From assembly GCA_022574205.1 (NCBI GenBank), contig JACZSL010000005.1:1-48150 (forward strand): 48,150 nucleotides of DNA, written 5' to 3'. The stretch comes from Patescibacteria group bacterium (GTDB lineage Bacteria; Patescibacteriota; Minisyncoccia; Phycocordibacterales; JACZSL01). Positions 39,336-47,284 of the stretch are shown piece after piece (the stretch's first letter is position 1; each line of letters opens with the position of its first letter). The notes beneath the pieces are model-generated. The model was not told the DNA's origin. It saw only the letters and a program-made list of their open reading frames with translations, and ran no database searches. The position numbers and the translations under genes were made by a program.

Positions 39336-41306
39336 ATGGAACGACGAAAGTATACAAAAAAAGACTTCAAGTGGGTGAACTGGACTCCAAAAGATATTAA
39401 TCGAATTTCGAGGGAAATTATTGTCGCTAAAAAAAAGGCCTATAAAAAAATTAAGCAAATTAAAGTTCAAGATAGAACGTTCGAAAATACTATAATAGCA
39501 ATCGAATCTTCAGACTACGATGACCTTCCTAATATGCATCGAATGGGACTTTTAAAAAATGTGCATCCTAAAAGCGATGTCCGCCTTCATGCTCTAAAAG
39601 CCATAATAAAACTAGACAAAGCATTCACTGATATTGAGTATGATGAGGAAATGTATAAGGCCGTACAATCTGTAAAAGCAAAAAAAGAAAAATTAAAAGA
39701 CGAAGACAAAAAACTATTTTCAGACATGTTGCGCGGGTATAAACGAATGGGATTTGGATTACCGAAGGCAGCACGAAAAAAAATACAAAAAAACAGTAAG
39801 CTTCTGTCGCAATATGAAAATCAGTTTGAAAAAAACATAAATGATTACGAAGATCATATTCTTTTAAACAAAGATGAGCTCGGTGGACTTCCAGAAAACT
39901 TTGTAAAAGGTCTGGCGCGCTCTAAAAGCGGAAAATATAAAGTTTCACTAGATTATCCGGACATTGGACCGTTTTTACAACATTCAGATAATGCAAAGAA
40001 GCGCGAACTTCTTGCGCATAAGAATTTAAAAAAAGGGGGAGCGCGCAATGCCGTGCTTCTTCAAAAGATGATTTCCTTACGCAAAGAAAACGCAAAACTT
40101 CTCGGATATCGAAATCACGTAGATTATAAAGTGGAAGTTCGCATGGCTAAGCGAGACACGATTGTCAAAAAGTTTTTGGAAGACCTCATACATAAAACAG
40201 AAAGGAAAATTGAAAAAGATTTGATTAGATTAGAGAATGCCAAAAAGAAGCACACAAAAAATAAGAGCGTAAAAATATTGTATTTCGATGTTGCCTATTA
40301 CGCGAATATTTTAAGAAAAGAAAAGTATAATATCGATCCAGAAAAAGTTCGTGAGTACTTTCCTTTTAAACAAGTGATGAAGGGCACGTTTCTAATTTAC
40401 AGCAAACTTTTTTCTGTAAAATTTAAGCGAGTAACGCAGGTACCTCTGTGGCACAAAGACGCCGAACTCTATGAAGTTAGAAACCTAGACGGTTCTATTC
40501 GTTCATATTTTATGCTTGATTTGTTTCCTCGCCACGGAAAATACGGGCATGCCTGTGCGGTTGATGTTGTGCCTGGATATTTGAAGCCAAACGGGACATA
40601 TAACACACCAATGGCTTGTATGATCGCTAATTTCAACAAATCTCGCAAAGGAGTTCCTTCGCTCTTAAGTCACAACGAGGTCGAAACATTTTTTCATGAG
40701 TTTGGACATATAATGCATTATGTTTTAACTACGGCCGAACATGCTTCACAGTCTGGTTTCAATACAACCTGGGATTTTGTAGAAGCACCCTCACAAATGT
40801 TGGAAAACTGGGTATGGGAGAGCGCTCCCCTTAAAAAACTGTCGCGCCATTACAAAACTAGGGCACCTTTTCCAAAAAGCATGCTCGACTCACTAATAAA
40901 AGCAAAACAATTTATGGTAATTTACAACACAATGCGACAGCTAATACTTTCATACACTGATTTTCTAATTCACACAAAGTATCCGAAAGACCCAAACGCA
41001 CTCTATAGAACTCTTGTTAAAAAATATGTCCATATAGATATACCAAAAGATAATCTTTACTGCGCAGGGTGGGGGCATCTTAGCGAGTATGATGGAGGAT
41101 ATTATGGATATTTATGGGCACTGGTATATGCCGCCGACATGTTTACTCGATTTAAAAAGGAGGGAGTCTTAAACGCGCGTGTTGGCCGTGATTATAAGGA
41201 AATGATTCTAGAAAAAGGAGGAAGCGCCGATGAATATGAAATGGTTAAAGATTTTCTTGGCCGCAAGCCAAACAATAAAGCATTTCTAAAAGAAATCGGA
41301 TTGTAG
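39336..41306 (+). CDS. M3 family oligoendopeptidase (thimet-like)
   Basis: A 656-residue zinc metallopeptidase expected to degrade short cytoplasmic peptides. The active site FFHEFGHIMHYVL (HExxH) is at about residues 451-463, followed after about 25 residues by WDFVEAPSQMLENWVWE with the third ligand Glu, both characteristic of M3. The N-terminal two thirds are helical and Lys-rich as in M3A enzymes (typical length 650-700). C-terminal YDGGYYGYLWALVYAADMF matches the conserved Tyr/Gly segment. Monocistronic. Confidence 0.92.
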   Translation: MERRKYTKKDFKWVNWTPKDINRISREIIVAKKKAYKKIKQIKVQDRTFENTIIAIESSDYDDLPNMHRMGLLKNVHPKSDVRLHALKAIIKLDKAFTDIEYDEEMYKAVQSVKAKKEKLKDEDKKLFSDMLRGYKRMGFGLPKAARKKIQKNSKLLSQYENQFEKNINDYEDHILLNKDELGGLPENFVKGLARSKSGKYKVSLDYPDIGPFLQHSDNAKKRELLAHKNLKKGGARNAVLLQKMISLRKENAKLLGYRNHVDYKVEVRMAKRDTIVKKFLEDLIHKTERKIEKDLIRLENAKKKHTKNKSVKILYFDVAYYANILRKEKYNIDPEKVREYFPFKQVMKGTFLIYSKLFSVKFKRVTQVPLWHKDAELYEVRNLDGSIRSYFMLDLFPRHGKYGHACAVDVVPGYLKPNGTYNTPMACMIANFNKSRKGVPSLLSHNEVETFFHEFGHIMHYVLTTAEHASQSGFNTTWDFVEAPSQMLENWVWESAPLKKLSRHYKTRAPFPKSMLDSLIKAKQFMVIYNTMRQLILSYTDFLIHTKYPKDPNALYRTLVKKYVHIDIPKDNLYCAGWGHLSEYDGGYYGYLWALVYAADMFTRFKKEGVLNARVGRDYKEMILEKGGSADEYEMVKDFLGRKPNNKAFLKEIGL

Positions 41307-41316
41307 TTAATGTGTA

Positions 41317-41436
41317 CTATAGTGCGAGGAATATAACATACAATTGCCTGCCGGCTTCCAACGCTTTTTTCTTGCCGATTGACGTGCCGACTTCACGAAA
41401 AAGAGAAGATAGAAACGCTAAGATTATGCCGAACAT
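41317..41436 (-). CDS. 39-codon mini-gene resembling the first helix of an EamA-type transporter
   Basis: The product MFGIILAFLSSLFREVGTSI then GKKKALEAGRQLYVIFLAL has a hydrophobic segment, an amphipathic basic segment and a second hydrophobic end. The pattern is reminiscent of the N-terminus of EamA/DMT transporters in CPR genomes, so it may be a truncated relic. However, a TATAAT box on the minus strand (41445-41450) ends 8 nt before the ATG, so it may be expressed as a small membrane peptide. No downstream continuation is seen; it meets the end of the M3 gene. Confidence 0.4.
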   Translation of the reverse strand: MFGIILAFLSSLFREVGTSIGKKKALEAGRQLYVIFLAL

Positions 41437-41557
41437 ATGTGAAAATTATAACACTCTGTTAGAAATTCTATAAAATAACGTACCCCGACAAAAAAGCACG
41501 CAAAGTGACCTATCCTGCAAGTAAAACGGAACGGAGTTTTTCGCGCCCCTATTATAT

Positions 41558-41587
41558 TTGACAACTTGTTGTGTTTGGTGGTATAAT
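41558..41587 (+). promoter_or_regulatory. Consensus promoter TTGACA-18-TATAAT
   Basis: Both boxes are perfect (41558-41563 and 41582-41587). It drives the orphan gene at 41639 with a leader of about 45 nt that contains an AAGAGGA ribosome site. Confidence 0.85.
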
Positions 41588-41638
41588 CAAGGTGGAAAAT
41601 ACGCAGTTTCAGCTCGCCCTTTAACAAGAGGATTCGAC

Positions 41639-42457
41639 ATGCAACCACTGGAAGCTAAGATTCACTACCGTCACGCAAATGGCAAGTTCAAGATTCAACT
41701 AATTTTCAACAAACCGTACGAACTTGCTGCCTGTTCTGACCCTCTCCTCGCAAGACAACTCCCAAGAAATGTAAAAGAAGGAGACGTAAAAACAGTTTTT
41801 CTGGAGAGTCCAACTGCTAGTATGACACTCTTCAAGTTTCATTCAGGTATACGCACGTACTTGGCGCCACTGTTTTTGTATAACAAGGAAAACAGTGATA
41901 GCGGTCTTATTGTCGTAACGAAGCCGGACATTCCACCATTTCGTCTCAACTGGCTTGTATTCGATTACTTGGATGGATGCTTCATAGTTTACGCGGACAA
42001 TGGCAAAATCTATGTAAACAAACATGCGCCCGCTAAGGCCGCAAAGATTGACTATCCTGTTATATCTGACCTAAGCCTGCTTTTTCAGTTTGTTTGCAGA
42101 ACGATATCAGAAACGGACATGCTGGCCGGCACGAGAACGCATAAAGAGTCCGAACCTATTAGAGTGACAACGGAGGAAAAAGACACAAACATGACCGAGC
42201 AAACTGAAACCCCCGAACACGCGGCAGATAAGCGTGTACGCTATTTTGTACATGTTTTGCTGCACAAGCTTGTGGCTTCCTTGGACGGCGTGAGACTCAA
42301 GTTGGCACAGCCTAGATTCAAGAAAAAAAGTTTTAATGAAGCTCTTTCCAACTCAAAGTCATTTTTGGATCGGTATGATTTACCAAAACTTGAAAACAAT
42401 GGCGATTCTAAGGTGGAGTATTTGGAAAAGAAATCAAATTCTAGTGACGCTAGCTAA
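41639..42457 (+). CDS. Orphan cytoplasmic protein (272 aa), unknown function
   Basis: No family recognised. The N-terminal 170 residues look like a beta-rich globular domain (KFKIQLIFNKPYELA, FKFHSGIRTYLAPLFLYN, FRLNWLVFDYLDGCFIVYAD). A Thr/Glu-rich linker follows at about 170-200 (TTEEKDTNMTEQTETPEH), then a helical C-terminal part (VRYFVHVLLHKLVASLDGVR) and a charged tail. No signal peptide or helices in membrane. ATG 41639 is chosen because the frame upstream runs through the promoter. A strong promoter and terminator mark it as a well-expressed single gene. Confidence 0.65.
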   Translation: MQPLEAKIHYRHANGKFKIQLIFNKPYELAACSDPLLARQLPRNVKEGDVKTVFLESPTASMTLFKFHSGIRTYLAPLFLYNKENSDSGLIVVTKPDIPPFRLNWLVFDYLDGCFIVYADNGKIYVNKHAPAKAAKIDYPVISDLSLLFQFVCRTISETDMLAGTRTHKESEPIRVTTEEKDTNMTEQTETPEHAADKRVRYFVHVLLHKLVASLDGVRLKLAQPRFKKKSFNEALSNSKSFLDRYDLPKLENNGDSKVEYLEKKSNSSDAS

Positions 42458-42533
42458 GTAAGAGGGATTCAAAAGAAGGTTACTATTTAATATTTGGAGC
42501 GCTAAAATAGTGACTGGTACATTTAGGACGATA

Positions 42534-42566
42534 AACCGCAAAATTTTATAAATTTTGCGGTTTTTT
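42534..42566 (+). terminator. Terminator of the 41639 gene
   Basis: AACCGCAAAATTT pairs with AAATTTTGCGGTT, followed by T6CT8. Confidence 0.92.
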
Positions 42567-42617
42567 CTTTTTTTTTAAAAAATTTAGTTTTATGTACAGA
42601 TATTTAGGGAATTTTCG

Positions 42618-42646
42618 TTGACGTATCTCTATTTAAGTCGTATTAT
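42618..42646 (+). promoter_or_regulatory. Promoter TTGACG-17-TATTAT
   Basis: Upstream of the small membrane-protein gene at 42701; the leader carries GGAGG at 42689-42693. Confidence 0.75.
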
Positions 42647-42700
42647 AAAATCAGGTCTGCAGTGTGTTGTTGCAGCATTCTATCGACGGAGGAATTCGCA

Positions 42701-42943
42701 ATGTTTGTAACACAGTTTTCGCAATATAATACTTGGGCTATGATAGGGATTGCTTCGTTTGTTCTCTATTATGTCCTTGTTTTTTCTTGTTTCGCGTTTC
42801 GTCACCTCTTTTTCCCCCTCATCCACCCTTCAAAGAAGATCATCGGTGCGATTAAGAATACATATTCTTTGTTCACGAATATGATAGCAATCGTGTTCGG
42901 GATTAGCACACTTTTTTTCGTTCTTTCCTTATACTTATTATAA
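42701..42943 (+). CDS. Small two-helix membrane protein (80 aa)
   Basis: MFVTQFSQYNTWAMIGIASF opens a first helix (about residues 13-36, through VLYYVLVFSCFAF). A short basic loop with HPSKKIIGAIKNTY follows, then a second helix (MIAIVFGISTLFFVLSLYLL). The strong GGAGG site 7 nt before ATG 42701, a promoter and a terminator make it convincing despite its size. No family recognised. The frame upstream of 42701 is Cys-rich and lies before the ribosome site, so it is not used. Confidence 0.7.
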   Translation: MFVTQFSQYNTWAMIGIASFVLYYVLVFSCFAFRHLFFPLIHPSKKIIGAIKNTYSLFTNMIAIVFGISTLFFVLSLYLL

Positions 42944-42977
42944 TACAGAACGGCCTCCCAAAGGCCGACTCGCAGTA

Positions 42978-43012
42978 TGCGCCACTATTTGTTTGTGGCG
43001 CACAGTTTTTTA
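42978..43012 (+). terminator. Terminator of the 42701 gene
   Basis: TGCGCCAC (42978-42985) pairs with GTGGCGCA (42995-43002), then a T-run. A GGCC/GGCC hairpin precedes it. Confidence 0.88.
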
Positions 43013-43106
43013 TTTTTTACCTGGCTTTTTTATCAATCGGAGTAGACGACTCAATTTATTCAGGCATACAGCGAGCTTTGATGTTTAATATGATATTATT
43101 TTTTGT

Positions 43107-43451
43107 ATGATTACCATTTACGAGAAATCTACATGCAGTAAATGTAGATTAGCCAAACAGATTCTTAACGATGCCGGTGTGGAGTACAAGGATGTTTTGT
43201 ACTACGAAACTCCTATTTCCAAAGAGAAACTAAGTGAATTATTAAAAAAGCTTGGCATGACGGCCAGGGAATTTATCAGGAAAGGCGAAGCTGTTTATAA
43301 AGAACTTAATTTAGGTGATGAAAGTGTAACTGAGGAAGCCCTCATTGACGCCATGGTAGCCAACCCTGACCTAATTGAGCGTCCTATTGTAGAAAAAGGT
43401 GAAAGAGCGGTTATAGGACGTCCTCCAGAGAACATAAAGGAGTTGTTGTAG
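43107..43451 (+). CDS. ArsC/Spx-family thioredoxin-fold reductase
   Basis: A 114-residue protein with IYEKSTCSKCRLAKQILNDA (CxxC at the start of helix 1) and the C-terminal LIERPIVEKGERAVIGRPPE typical of the ArsC (glutaredoxin-coupled arsenate reductase) superfamily. The CxxC arrangement and TAREFIRKGEAVYKEL resemble ArsC-like YffB/ArsC2 members more than Spx. Actual arsenate reduction is unproven and no other ars gene is nearby. A TATGAT/TATTAT box stands close before the ATG. Confidence 0.85.
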   Translation: MITIYEKSTCSKCRLAKQILNDAGVEYKDVLYYETPISKEKLSELLKKLGMTAREFIRKGEAVYKELNLGDESVTEEALIDAMVANPDLIERPIVEKGERAVIGRPPENIKELL

Positions 43452-43475
43452 TAACCTCCTTATCAAAAAAACAAA

Positions 43476-43497
43476 AAAGCGACTAATGCCGCTTTCT
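43476..43497 (-). terminator. Terminator serving the minus-strand RNA
   Basis: AAAGCG and CGCTTT flank an 8-nt loop. The clean T-run (TTTTTTGTTTTTTT) is on the minus strand, so it ends transcripts coming from 43850. Confidence 0.65.
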
Positions 43498-43847
43498 AAA
43501 AAAATGTACTATTGATACCCTTACCCTAGCTCCGGGTTGGACCCGCGCTTTGGCGGGCTTATTTGCACCGGGAATCTCCCGAGTTTACACTGCTTGCACA
43601 GCGGTCCTCTCTTGAGGAAACAAATAAATATCTTGAAGTGTTTTTACTCCTCCGCGCAGGCCCCAGGTCAAACTTCTTACACCCGTACCCGCTTTGCGCT
43701 CATGATTCTCTCCCTGTCTCTATCAGCCGTTCAAGGGATTCTCGTTGCTCATTTCATGAGATCAGCCCAACGTTAGCCGGGCCTCAGTTTCTGGTCCGCC
43801 TATGGCGGAATGAGTCCCAGCCTAGTCGTCTGACTAGGATTGTTTCT
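43498..43847 (-). ncRNA. Candidate structured non-coding RNA, family not recognised
   Basis: About 350 nt without a credible gene and visibly richer in G+C than its A+T-rich surroundings. On the minus strand it has a consensus promoter and ends at an intrinsic terminator. It is full of short hairpins: CCTAGTC/GACTAGG, CCGCC/GGCGG, CTCATG/CATGAG enclosed by CAACG/CGTTG, CCTC/GAGG, CGGGA/TCCCG and CCCGC/GCGGG. A segment TGTAAACTCGGGAG...GGTGCAAATAAG is loosely like the CR-IV side of RNase P RNA, but the P4 core (GAGGAAAGTCC) and tmRNA ends are missing. Identity open. Confidence 0.55.
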
Positions 43848-43853
43848 GTCTTT

Positions 43854-43881
43854 ATAATAATGGAAATAAATGTTGTGTCAA
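43854..43881 (-). promoter_or_regulatory. Promoter of the candidate RNA
   Basis: On the minus strand TTGACA (43876-43881), 16 bp, TATTAT (43854-43859). Confidence 0.7.
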
Positions 43882-43883
43882 AT

Positions 43884-44018
43884 CAAATAAACTATTTTAA
43901 ACTTCCATATATCTCACATACTTCTATATATGACGGGAGATTAATGAATGACGCCTGCCACGTAACTACCGCGTAGCGTTATGGTACTGGGGTTAGAACC
44001 TACCTCTACGAGAGTCAT
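43884..44018 (+). repeat. Family B repeat, copy 1
   Basis: Order of shared blocks: CTATTTTAAACTTCCATATA, CTTCTATATATGACGGGAGA, TTAATGAATGACGCCTGCC, an imperfect hairpin around CTAC-CGC-GTAG, then GGTACTGGGGTTAGAACCT (core GTTAGAACCT at 43992-44001). The 48 bases around the hairpin are nearly identical to copy 2. Confidence 0.8.
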
Positions 44019-44089
44019 TTTCAGTGTTTTTTAAATATTAATATTCTAGCTGTATTGAACATGAAAAGTATTTCTACTATACTTAAAAT

Positions 44090-44479
44090 ATGAAATATAG
44101 TTACAGTAAAAGTACAAACCTTTCTTTTCAGGAAGCAATAGAAAAAGTGAAGGAGGAACTTACTAAAGAAGGATTTGGTGTGCTTACAGAAATTGATATA
44201 AAAGCAACACTGAAAGAGAAGTTGAATATTGACTTTGACAACTATGTAATCCTCGGTGCATGCAACCCACCGTTCGCACACAAATCACTTCTTGCTGAAA
44301 AAGAAATCGGCCTCTTTTTGCCGTGCAACGTTATTGTGTATGAAGAGGATGGCAAAACAGTTGTCTCAACAATTGTACCGTCTGTACAAATGAGCATGAT
44401 TGAAAATAAAGAGTTAAAAAGTATTTCAGGTGAAGTAGAAGATGGGTTAAAGAAAGTTATAGACTCACTTCCAAGTTAA
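44090..44479 (+). CDS. DUF302 family protein
   Basis: A 129-residue protein with the DUF302 layout: a strand-helix start (SYSKSTNLSFQEAIEKVKEE), EGFGVLTEIDIKATLKEKLN, the conserved YVILGACNPPFAHKSLLAEK and IGLFLPCNVIVYEEDGKTVV. The single Cys in GACNPP is typical. Function of the family is not settled (often linked to stress or metal genes). A TATACT box ends 8 nt before the ATG. It lies between family B copies 1 and 2, like a single-gene cassette. Confidence 0.85.
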   Translation: MKYSYSKSTNLSFQEAIEKVKEELTKEGFGVLTEIDIKATLKEKLNIDFDNYVILGACNPPFAHKSLLAEKEIGLFLPCNVIVYEEDGKTVVSTIVPSVQMSMIENKELKSISGEVEDGLKKVIDSLPS

Positions 44480-44600
44480 AGCTATTTTATACTTCTATAT
44501 ATCCCTGCTTACAGCAGGCAAGTATTGTGGGAACTATGCCTGCCACGTAACTACCGCGTAGCGTTATGGTACTGGGGTTATAACCTACCTGTTTTGCACC
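44480..44600 (+). repeat. Family B repeat, copy 2
   Basis: Starts one base after the DUF302 stop. It has CTATTTTATACTTCTATATA, a CCTGC/GCAGG hairpin, ATTGTGGGAACTATG, then the same hairpin block as copy 1 and the core GTTATAACCT (44577-44586) within a perfect palindrome GGTTATAACC, followed by GTTTTGCACCTTAAAG. Confidence 0.8.
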
Positions 44601-44692
44601 TTAAAGAACCACTTTAGAAAATGAAAAAAGTTGTAATATAAAAGAAAACAACTAAACAGCAATTGAATTAAGCATAGTATTCAAAAAATCTC

Positions 44693-45235
44693 TTAGTCTG
44701 TCACTTGAGAATTTTTGTTTTGCGACAAGTTAATTACATCCTTAATTAACCCGTTAGATATGTGGAATGTTTTTCCTTCGTCATCTTTCAATACGGTTGA
44801 GCGCATAGTAATCCTTACAACTTGTCCTTCAAAGCTGCCTATTTTTACTTTATCACCAATCCCGTATTGATTTTCAATTAATATAAAAAGTCCTGAAACA
44901 AAATCTTTCACTAATGACTGGGCACCAAAACCAATTGCCAAACCTATTACTCCTGCACCTGCTAAAACTGGTCGTATATCGATACCTAACAGACTCAGAG
45001 TCATGAGTAAAATTACAACATAAATGACGACATTTCCTGTTGTTATAATTATTTTTCCCAGAGTTTCCGTCCTCTTTTCTTTTTGAGAAACGTGATCATC
45101 ATCTCCATCGTCTACTATATGGACAAGGTGGTTAACTGCAACCCTGAGTAGAAATCTGCCCAAAAAAAACAAGGCAAGAATCCCCACAACGTCTACTGTG
45201 TTCTCTTTGACAATAGTAAGTATAAATTCTTGCAT
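44693..45235 (-). CDS. MscS-family mechanosensitive channel, minimal form
   Basis: A 180-residue protein with two N-terminal helices, a charged loop (VDDGDDDHVSQKEKRTETLG), the pore helix segment GVIGLAIGFGAQSLVKDFVS with GLFILIENQYGIGDKVKIG, and the beta domain (FEGQVVRITMRSTVLKDDEG, HISNGLIKDVINLS). It ends soon after, lacking the alpha/beta C-terminal domain of E. coli MscS (286 aa). It would relieve osmotic downshock. It is the only minus-strand gene between family B copies. Confidence 0.88.
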   Translation of the reverse strand: MQEFILTIVKENTVDVVGILALFFLGRFLLRVAVNHLVHIVDDGDDDHVSQKEKRTETLGKIIITTGNVVIYVVILLMTLSLLGIDIRPVLAGAGVIGLAIGFGAQSLVKDFVSGLFILIENQYGIGDKVKIGSFEGQVVRITMRSTVLKDDEGKTFHISNGLIKDVINLSQNKNSQVTD

Positions 45236-45240
45236 GATAT

Positions 45241-45469
45241 TTAACCTATCACTTATAACAAAAATTGCAATACGGAATCAGTATAATTGAAAAGATTGTT
45301 TGTTAGGTGTAAATGATAATAGGGACAGGCATAAATAAATCGTAAAAAGTGACGTAATTACTTAGGGAAGACAAGTTGTGTGTTGTATCTTGCTCGACAA
45401 TACATAGTAAATAATGTTTTGTAAAGCAAAATTGTTCAATACTCTACTCACAAAAAATACCTTTTAAAA
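45241..45469. other. A+T-rich gap, no feature seen
   Basis: No gene, strong promoter or hairpin was found apart from the presumed mscS promoter near 45240-45300. Confidence 0.4.
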
Positions 45470-45690
45470 TAAGCTATTTTGAACTTCCACATATCTCACC
45501 CTTCACTGCGCTCAGGATCTTCAACATATTTCTATATACGACGGAGATTAATGAGTGACGTTAGGACCTATTTGATTGACCAAAAAAATATGCAGTATAT
45601 GCAATGTATGACAGAGTTTGCACAAACATGCAGAACATGAAGTGTCGAGGTGTGATTGTGGGACTATGTTAGAACCTGTTGTTTTTGATC
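45470..45690 (+). repeat. Family B repeat, copy 3 (with a second core)
   Basis: Starts CTATTTTGAACTTCCACATA, keeps CTATATACGACGGAGATTAA and TGAGTGAC, then a core-like GTTAGGACCT (45560-45569). After a 98-bp unique segment comes ATTGTGGGACTATG, also present in copy 2, and a second core GTTAGAACCT (45668-45677). The usual hairpin is missing. It looks like a mosaic or an insertion between two cores. Confidence 0.65.
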
Positions 45691-45702
45691 CTATTTTTGC
45701 TC

Positions 45703-45730
45703 TTGACATAGTTGAAAACAATGCTATTTT
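45703..45730 (+). promoter_or_regulatory. Promoter of the M49-like peptidase gene
   Basis: TTGACA (45703-45708), 16 bp, extended TGC and TATTTT (45725-45730). AGGAGG follows at 45762-45767 before ATG 45777. Confidence 0.7.
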
Positions 45731-45776
45731 GGAACTGGAAAGTTGGGTCCTTAAGCCTTGAAGGAGGTAAGTAAAA

Positions 45777-47201
45777 ATGGCTCATGCAACAGGCAAAACA
45801 CACGAACACATTCAGGTATCTATTCGGGCAGATGTATCACATCTGACGACCCACGACAGGCAAATTCTTTCTTTGTTGATTGAAGCAACTCGACTTATAA
45901 ATCCTGTCTATCTTACTCAGATGAAGCAGGACCTTGGCGGGACCAACGGCATCTTTGACAAGACGAGGGGCAACAATTACTACCCCGAAGGAATGACTCG
46001 CGATGATATTGAAGCGTATCTTGACGAACATCCCGACGAGACGGATGCCGTCATGAGCCCCTTCACCGTTGTTGAGAGGAGTGATGAGCGGCTTATCACG
46101 ACACCGTACTCCGAGTACTATCGTGATCATCTTGATCGAGTCAGCTCGCTTCTTGAGGAAGCAGCACAACTCACGGATAATGAGTCATTCAGAAAATTCC
46201 TTTTGGGCAAAGCGAAAGCATTTCGTACCAACGAATATCGTACAAGTGACATCGATTGGGTGCATGTTGACGGTGTACCTCTGGAGCTTACCATCGGTCC
46301 TTACGAAAGTTCCGAAGACAAACTCTTCGGAGTGAAGCGAGACATCGAGGGTGTACTCGGAGTCGTACTTTCGCAAGAAACTGCAGAGGCACAGATGTAC
46401 CAAGAACAGGTGGCAAGGTTCGATGCTCATCTTGGGAAGAAGTATGGTTACACTGCCTCCACAACACTGACGCCCATGGTGGTCATGGACGAAGTCCTTG
46501 TCGGCGGTCGTCCGTGGTATGGTTATGTCCCGATGGCTTATAATCTTCCGAATGACGCTGATATCCAGAAGGAAGTCGGGTCCAAGAAAGTGTTCATCCG
46601 GAATATCATGCGGGCGAAGATGGAGCTCATCACTAAGCTCATCGCGGAAAGTGTACTCGACCCACATGTTGCAGCTTTGGTTGAGCCTTCGATCTTCATG
46701 AGTTTTATCATCGGACATGAATCATCACACGGACTCAGCTTCCGCTTTAGCGGTAACGACTTTCTCACTCTCGGTTCGCCACTTGAAGAAGGAAAGGCAG
46801 ATGTATTTGGTATGATCTTCCTCTATTTCCTCGCTGAGAGTGGAATTATCGACAGAGACATAGCTGAGAGAGCAGTGATCACTAATCTCGCGGATGGTTT
46901 ACGCCAGATTCGGTTTGGGATCGAAGAAGCTCATGCTGTCGGGACTCTCATTCAGTACAACTGGTTCCTGAAGCACGGCGCCATGCAGTTTGGTGGCAAG
47001 GGATTGGAATTCAAGCCGGCACTGTTCAAACAAGTGCTTGATGGTCTTGGTGACGAGTTCTATGCATTGTCGCAGACACACAACCACGAGATAGCACAAC
47101 AATTCGTGGATGAATGGGGTCGGGTGCCGGACGAAGTTCGCACGATGATCGCATCGTTTGATGATATTCCTATCGACATTGATCCGGTTTTTGAAGTCTA
47201 A
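45777..47201 (+). CDS. Dipeptidyl-peptidase III-like (M49-related) zinc peptidase
   Basis: A 474-residue protein. FIIGHESSHGLSFRFSGND gives an HExxH site (about residues 319-323) and PLEEGKADVFGMIFLYFLAE supplies the third ligand in EExxAD, the pattern of bacterial DPP III-like proteins; classical M49 enzymes have HExxGH. No signal peptide. The first half contains LINPVYLTQMKQDLGG and HVDGVPLELTIGPYESSEDK, also family-like. Its codon use is visibly more G+C-rich than neighbours and it has a canonical promoter and AGGAGG site, so recent transfer is plausible. Substrate unknown. Confidence 0.8.
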   Translation: MAHATGKTHEHIQVSIRADVSHLTTHDRQILSLLIEATRLINPVYLTQMKQDLGGTNGIFDKTRGNNYYPEGMTRDDIEAYLDEHPDETDAVMSPFTVVERSDERLITTPYSEYYRDHLDRVSSLLEEAAQLTDNESFRKFLLGKAKAFRTNEYRTSDIDWVHVDGVPLELTIGPYESSEDKLFGVKRDIEGVLGVVLSQETAEAQMYQEQVARFDAHLGKKYGYTASTTLTPMVVMDEVLVGGRPWYGYVPMAYNLPNDADIQKEVGSKKVFIRNIMRAKMELITKLIAESVLDPHVAALVEPSIFMSFIIGHESSHGLSFRFSGNDFLTLGSPLEEGKADVFGMIFLYFLAESGIIDRDIAERAVITNLADGLRQIRFGIEEAHAVGTLIQYNWFLKHGAMQFGGKGLEFKPALFKQVLDGLGDEFYALSQTHNHEIAQQFVDEWGRVPDEVRTMIASFDDIPIDIDPVFEV

Positions 47202-47213
47202 TCAACGTTGTAT

Positions 47214-47247
47214 GGCTGGGAGGTTTTAACCTCTCAGCCTTTTTTTA
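47214..47247 (+). terminator. Terminator of the M49-like gene
   Basis: GGCTGGGAGGTT (47214-47225) pairs with AACCTCTCAGCC (47228-47239), followed by seven T. Confidence 0.9.
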
Positions 47248-47284
47248 TTTTTTCGAATAGATAGCAAATATGTTCTTACAAAAT

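Noticed and set aside
41558-41638. Start of the 272-aa orphan at 41558
   Set aside because: The segment contains the promoter -35 and -10 boxes, so it is not in the mRNA.
43498-43847. RNase P RNA or tmRNA on the minus strand
   Set aside because: The conserved P4/CR motifs of RNase P RNA are not in the right order and tmRNA ends are absent, so only an unnamed RNA is reported.
43537-43976. Overlapping plus-strand frames of 79 and 137 codons as genes
   Set aside because: Compositions are Ser/Arg/Leu-rich, there is no ribosome site, and they run through the RNA candidate and a family B repeat.
43950-44004. Family B hairpin as a 5S rRNA fragment
   Set aside because: CGTAGCGTTATGGTACTGGGG is reminiscent of the 3' part of 5S rRNA, but copy 4 has a different stem and the rest of 5S is missing. 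Likely coincidence.
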